From Zetaproteobacteria bacterium (GTDB taxonomy: Bacteria; Pseudomonadota; Alphaproteobacteria; Micavibrionales; Micavibrionaceae): DNA of 10,443 bases. Of this stretch, positions 7,553 through 10,443 are shown piece after piece. The notes beneath the pieces are model-generated. The model was not told the DNA's origin, made no database searches, and saw nothing but the letters and a program-made list of their open reading frames with translations. Position numbers and translations under genes: made by a program. Where the stretch lies: positions 152,792-163,234 of the forward strand of contig NVXI01000001.1 of assembly GCA_002747015.1 (NCBI GenBank), read 5' to 3'. Every line of letters begins with the position of its first letter. Position 1 is the stretch's first letter.

Positions 7553-8170
7553 ATGACCTTTGAACTTCCAGAACTTCCCTACGCCTATGATGCGCTTGGC
7601 CCTTACATGTCCGCCGAGACGTTAGAATTTCACCACGACAAGCACCATAATGCCTATGTCGTGAATGGTAATAAAATTTTAGAAGGCCTACCAAATATGG
7701 GGGCAACACTTGAAGAGGTCGTCCTTAACGCGCACAAACAAGGCGAAGCTGGCCTTTTTAACAATGCAGGCCAACATTGGAACCACAAATTATTCTGGGA
7801 GTGGATGAAGCCAAATGGCGGCGGTTCCCGCCCAGGAAACCTTGAGGCCGCAATCGTAGAAAGCTTTGGCTCTTTCGATGCATTCCGTGAACAGTTTATT
7901 CAAGCTGGCTTAACACAATTTGGCTCTGGCTGGTGCTGGCTTGTCCTTAACAATGAGGGCCGACTTGAAATCACAAAAACGCCAAATGGTGAAAACCCAC
8001 TCATTAACGGACAGACGGCCTTACTTGGTTGTGATGTATGGGAGCATAGCTACTACATTGATTACCGTAATGCCCGCCCGAAATATCTAGAGGCCTTCGT
8101 AGATAGCCTCGTCAATTGGGAGTTCGTAGCTGAGCTGTATGAAAAAGGCCCAATAAAAATTGCGGCATAA
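7553..8170 (+). CDS. sodB: Iron-type superoxide dismutase
   Basis: It converts superoxide to oxygen and hydrogen peroxide in the cytoplasm; there is no signal peptide. It has 205 residues, slightly longer than E. coli SodB. The metal ligands are His27 (EFHHDKHH), His78 (WNH), Asp161 and His165 (DVWEHSYY). The second-sphere glutamine is at Gln74, four residues before His78 (AGQHWNH), the position used by iron enzymes; manganese enzymes have it in the GSGWxW region, which here reads GSGWCW. Iron or cambialistic use is therefore likely. AGGAG at 7542-7546, 6 bases from the ATG, is a strong ribosome binding site. The gene stands alone: a divergent gene lies upstream and a terminator follows. An upstream TATTAT (7510-7515) may be a -10 element, without a clear -35. 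Confidence 0.97.
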   Translation: MTFELPELPYAYDALGPYMSAETLEFHHDKHHNAYVVNGNKILEGLPNMGATLEEVVLNAHKQGEAGLFNNAGQHWNHKLFWEWMKPNGGGSRPGNLEAAIVESFGSFDAFREQFIQAGLTQFGSGWCWLVLNNEGRLEITKTPNGENPLINGQTALLGCDVWEHSYYIDYRNARPKYLEAFVDSLVNWEFVAELYEKGPIKIAA

Positions 8171-8190
8171 ATAAACACAACAAAAACAAG

Positions 8191-8222
8191 AAAAGGGAGC
8201 CATTAACTGCTCCCTTTTTATT
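8191..8222 (+). terminator. Strong rho-independent terminator after sodB, probably bidirectional
   Basis: AAAAGGGAGC (8191-8200) and GCTCCCTTTT (8209-8218) form a perfect 10-base-pair stem with an 8-base loop, followed by more T. Read on the other strand the stem is followed by TTTTCTTGTTTTTG, also T-rich. It lies between convergent genes, 20 bases after sodB and about 40 after the large minus-strand gene, so it can serve both. Confidence 0.9.
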
Positions 8223-8260
8223 ATTCGTATTGCTAAGGTATAAAACCTTAAATCCAACCT

Positions 8261-10408
8261 TTAGACTTTTGCTCCAGCCAAACTAACATTAGGTGATGTC
8301 CCTAGATCAGCAACTAATAAGGAATCTGAATTTTCTAAATCCTCTTTAAATTCATCAATTTGACCGCTTACACCTTCGACATTACTCGCCAATTGATCAA
8401 ACGCCGAACTATTCACATTCACCTGCGCAATTTCACGTATAGCAGACCTTGCATCCTTAAATGTAGATGGATCTTTCGCAAAATCAGAGATAATATCAGC
8501 ATGCTTGGTTAACCCCTTATCGTTCAAAAAGTCAATCGCACGCGTTGATTCAAGTTGAAGCAATTCTTTGTTAGGCGCAAAATTATTCAAATATCTCAGA
8601 ACCTGCCCAACATCACGGTTAATCTGAGAGCTTGATGCTTTATTATCAACATCCTGACCAATCTTATTAAGCAAAACATCCAATGGTGAAGATTGTCCGC
8701 CATTTACTGTGGCCTGAGCCTTTTCAAATTGACCTTGAATCCCACCAACAGCTAATACACTTGGATCAATCCCTGCATTTTTGAGTGCCTCAAGAACCTT
8801 TTCATTCTTCAATGCCTCATTTATCTCCGAAGTGAACTGAGAAACAGAAACTGACTTATCCGGACTACCTTCCGTCGCCGTCTTTTCCCAAGCTTTATTA
8901 TCTGCCACTTGCGCAGCTGTCAGTGTGGGCGTACCCATAACCGCAACCTCACGCAGAGCACCTCTAACGGCTCTAGACGTTGAAGGATCATACGCATAAC
9001 CGGACATAATCTTCGCATGCTCCGTTAAACCTTGAGCATTCAGGTAATCAACCGTACTTTTAGCATCTGATTGAAATAAGGCCTTGTCACCAGAGATACT
9101 ATCCAGATGTCTACGAACCTGATCAACATCACGGTTAATCTGAGAGACACGCTCACCATTTTCAACATGCCCACCAACAGTATTAAGCAACCCTTGTAAT
9201 TTTTCACTAGCCGCCGATCCACTACTTGGCGCAGTAATTGTACTACCGCTTTTTTGTGGTGCCGCCGAAGGATTACGTTGCTGTACCTGATCTAAATATG
9301 TTTTCGGATCAGTACTTGCATTCTTTTCCTCTGCAAGAGCGTAACTCGCAATAATGTCACGGTGCTCCGGAAATAATACGACCAAAGAATCTACATTAGC
9401 CATCGCCGCGGAATCCCCTGCAAGTGTTCCTTTGGCCAAGTTCTTTGCGATATCATCGAACCCTCCACTAAGCAGAGTAACTTCCAATGCTTTAAAGGCA
9501 CTATTCGGGTCGGCAGTCCCCGGACCCGAATTAATCATCCCTTGCATTTTATTCTCAAACCCAGAATCAACAGGAGCGGCAGGTGCTGTCGCCGGTGCCG
9601 CAGGAGCTGCATCCAACGGGGAAACCAACCGCGTTTCTAAACCAATATTCGCAGCGGCAGAAAGCGCGGCGGCATTTTCAATCTCCATACTAGGAGCAAT
9701 AGCCCCACCTTGCGTAACAAGAAGCCGAGGAATACTTACCCCAACCCCATTAATTATAATGCCTGTTGCAGCCCGTTTATTAACCTCTTCAGTAGCAACA
9801 GAATCAACATGCGAAATCAACTGATAACCATTGAGCTGCTGCTTCAAATCTTCTGGTGAAACATTTCCATCTTTTGTCACACTAATTGGTAATAACGCCG
9901 TATCATATTTAGAAGTACTTGATGCATCAACCTCGGTGCCACTTCGTGCAGCGCGACGTGCTATTCTTTCAGCTCTCCCCATTTCCGCCGCAGCCTGCGC
10001 GGCATTAACCACGTCACCAGTTTCAACATTAAAAGTAACTCTACTGACACTATCAGCCGCAATCTCATGTTTAGGATCAGCAGCCTTAAAATCGGGATTC
10101 ACATAAACAGATGCACCTGTGTTCATCTTTCCAGACGGGCCAGCAGGTATCTGCGCATATATTTCATTAACTTGATTTTCAGTAAGAAGGGAGACCTTTG
10201 AAAATGGCTCACCCGCAGCGTCACGCGACATCCATGCGGCATAATACGTATCATCAACCTTTACAACTAAAGGATTACCGTCCTCACCCACCATAGGATG
10301 ATAAAGAAAATCAGCAGGGTATGTCCCTACAATATTTTCACGTTGCTCCGATAATAACTTTTGAACATCCTGTTTAAGATCTTCTGTTCCATTGGAAGAA
10401 TAAACCAT
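8261..10408 (-). CDS. Large unrecognised protein with internal helical repeats (715 residues)
   Basis: I do not recognise a family. The start is supported by AGGG at 10417-10420, 8 bases before the ATG, in an AT-rich leader that runs to the window edge. There is no signal peptide, membrane segment or cysteine-rich motif, so it is probably soluble; the export route, if any, is unknown. Residues 1-260 form a mixed domain with many charged residues, including FLYHPMVGEDGNPLVVKVDD and an Arg/Ala-rich helix (AERIARRAARSG, 146-157). An Ala/Pro linker follows (264-280). Residues about 284-365 form a degenerate repeat, then a Ser/Pro-rich linker (380-401). Two clear repeats lie at about 402-490 and 575-662, offset by exactly 172 residues, joined by a helical region. 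The tail (663-715) is helical and acidic. The repeats suggest duplicated interaction modules. The gene is convergent with sodB. Confidence 0.82.
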   Translation of the reverse strand: MVYSSNGTEDLKQDVQKLLSEQRENIVGTYPADFLYHPMVGEDGNPLVVKVDDTYYAAWMSRDAAGEPFSKVSLLTENQVNEIYAQIPAGPSGKMNTGASVYVNPDFKAADPKHEIAADSVSRVTFNVETGDVVNAAQAAAEMGRAERIARRAARSGTEVDASSTSKYDTALLPISVTKDGNVSPEDLKQQLNGYQLISHVDSVATEEVNKRAATGIIINGVGVSIPRLLVTQGGAIAPSMEIENAAALSAAANIGLETRLVSPLDAAPAAPATAPAAPVDSGFENKMQGMINSGPGTADPNSAFKALEVTLLSGGFDDIAKNLAKGTLAGDSAAMANVDSLVVLFPEHRDIIASYALAEEKNASTDPKTYLDQVQQRNPSAAPQKSGSTITAPSSGSAASEKLQGLLNTVGGHVENGERVSQINRDVDQVRRHLDSISGDKALFQSDAKSTVDYLNAQGLTEHAKIMSGYAYDPSTSRAVRGALREVAVMGTPTLTAAQVADNKAWEKTATEGSPDKSVSVSQFTSEINEALKNEKVLEALKNAGIDPSVLAVGGIQGQFEKAQATVNGGQSSPLDVLLNKIGQDVDNKASSSQINRDVGQVLRYLNNFAPNKELLQLESTRAIDFLNDKGLTKHADIISDFAKDPSTFKDARSAIREIAQVNVNSSAFDQLASNVEGVSGQIDEFKEDLENSDSLLVADLGTSPNVSLAGAKV
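8423..8686 (-). repeat. Protein repeat copy 3 in the large gene
   Basis: This encodes residues about 575-662: LDVLLNKIGQDV, SSQINRDVGQVLRYLNN, then AIDFLNDKGLTKHADIIS, DPST and AIREIAQ. It aligns with few or no gaps to copy 2 at a constant offset of 172 residues. The predicted content is helices. Confidence 0.85.
8939..9205 (-). repeat. Protein repeat copy 2 in the large gene
   Basis: This encodes residues about 402-490: EKLQGLLNTVGGHV, VSQINRDVDQVRRHLDS, then TVDYLNAQGLTEHAKIMS, DPST and ALREVAV. It matches copy 3 in these blocks and in order. Twenty-three bases inside it (9124-9146) are identical to 8608-8630 of copy 3. Confidence 0.85.
9314..9559 (-). repeat. Probable degenerate repeat copy 1 in the large gene
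   Basis: This encodes residues about 284-365. FENKMQGMINS resembles SEKLQGLLNT of copy 2, and DSLVVLFPEHRDIIASYAL resembles the block VDYLNAQGLTEHAKIMSGYA. The central SQINRDV block is absent. The relation is visible by eye but weak. Confidence 0.5.
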
Positions 10409-10443
10409 AATAACAACCCTATATTTTTATACTTATTTTTATA

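Noticed and set aside
8234..8250. TAAGGT/ACCTTA hairpin just after the large minus-strand gene
   Set aside because: The stem is 6 weak base pairs without a T run; the stronger stem at 8191-8218 explains termination.
9354..9824. Long plus-strand open frame inside the large minus-strand gene
   Set aside because: It is antisense to the 715-residue gene, is rich in Ala and Ser as expected from a mirrored frame, and has no convincing ribosome binding site.

Overview
The window looks like chromosomal DNA of an alphaproteobacterium of moderate, slightly AT-leaning base composition. The assignment is an inference. It rests on the gene set carA-carB-greA in one direction, a squalene/phytoene-synthase-like protein close to the NDUFAF6 (complex I assembly factor) type, an iron-type superoxide dismutase, and ordinary Shine-Dalgarno-led genes. 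I see no tRNA, rRNA, CRISPR array, phage gene or insertion sequence. Coding density is high: the longest stretch without a gene is 144 bases, between carB and greA.

Left part (1-4975, plus strand): a tight cluster for carbamoyl phosphate synthesis. The glutaminase subunit carA is cut by the window edge. A beta-class carbonic anhydrase follows after 3 bases, and it overlaps the start of full-length carB by 8 bases. This order is the main point of interest. Carbonic anhydrase makes bicarbonate, the inorganic carbon substrate that CarB phosphorylates, so substrate supply and use appear to be made from one message.

Middle (4976-6328, plus strand): two hairpins, one of them terminator-like, separate carB from greA (transcript cleavage factor). 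A membrane-anchored SIMPL/DUF541 protein follows 15 bases after greA and is probably co-transcribed with it.

Right part: two minus-strand genes, the NDUFAF6-like protein (6664-7473) and an 81-residue protein of unknown function (6344-6589), converge on the SIMPL gene. The 74 bases between them hold two palindromes. Divergent from the NDUFAF6-like gene is sodB (7553-8170). It ends in a strong rho-independent terminator shared with a convergent 715-residue minus-strand gene (8261-10408). That large protein is unrecognised. It carries two clear copies and probably a third degenerate copy of a helical repeat of about 88 residues, and it is the second point of interest.
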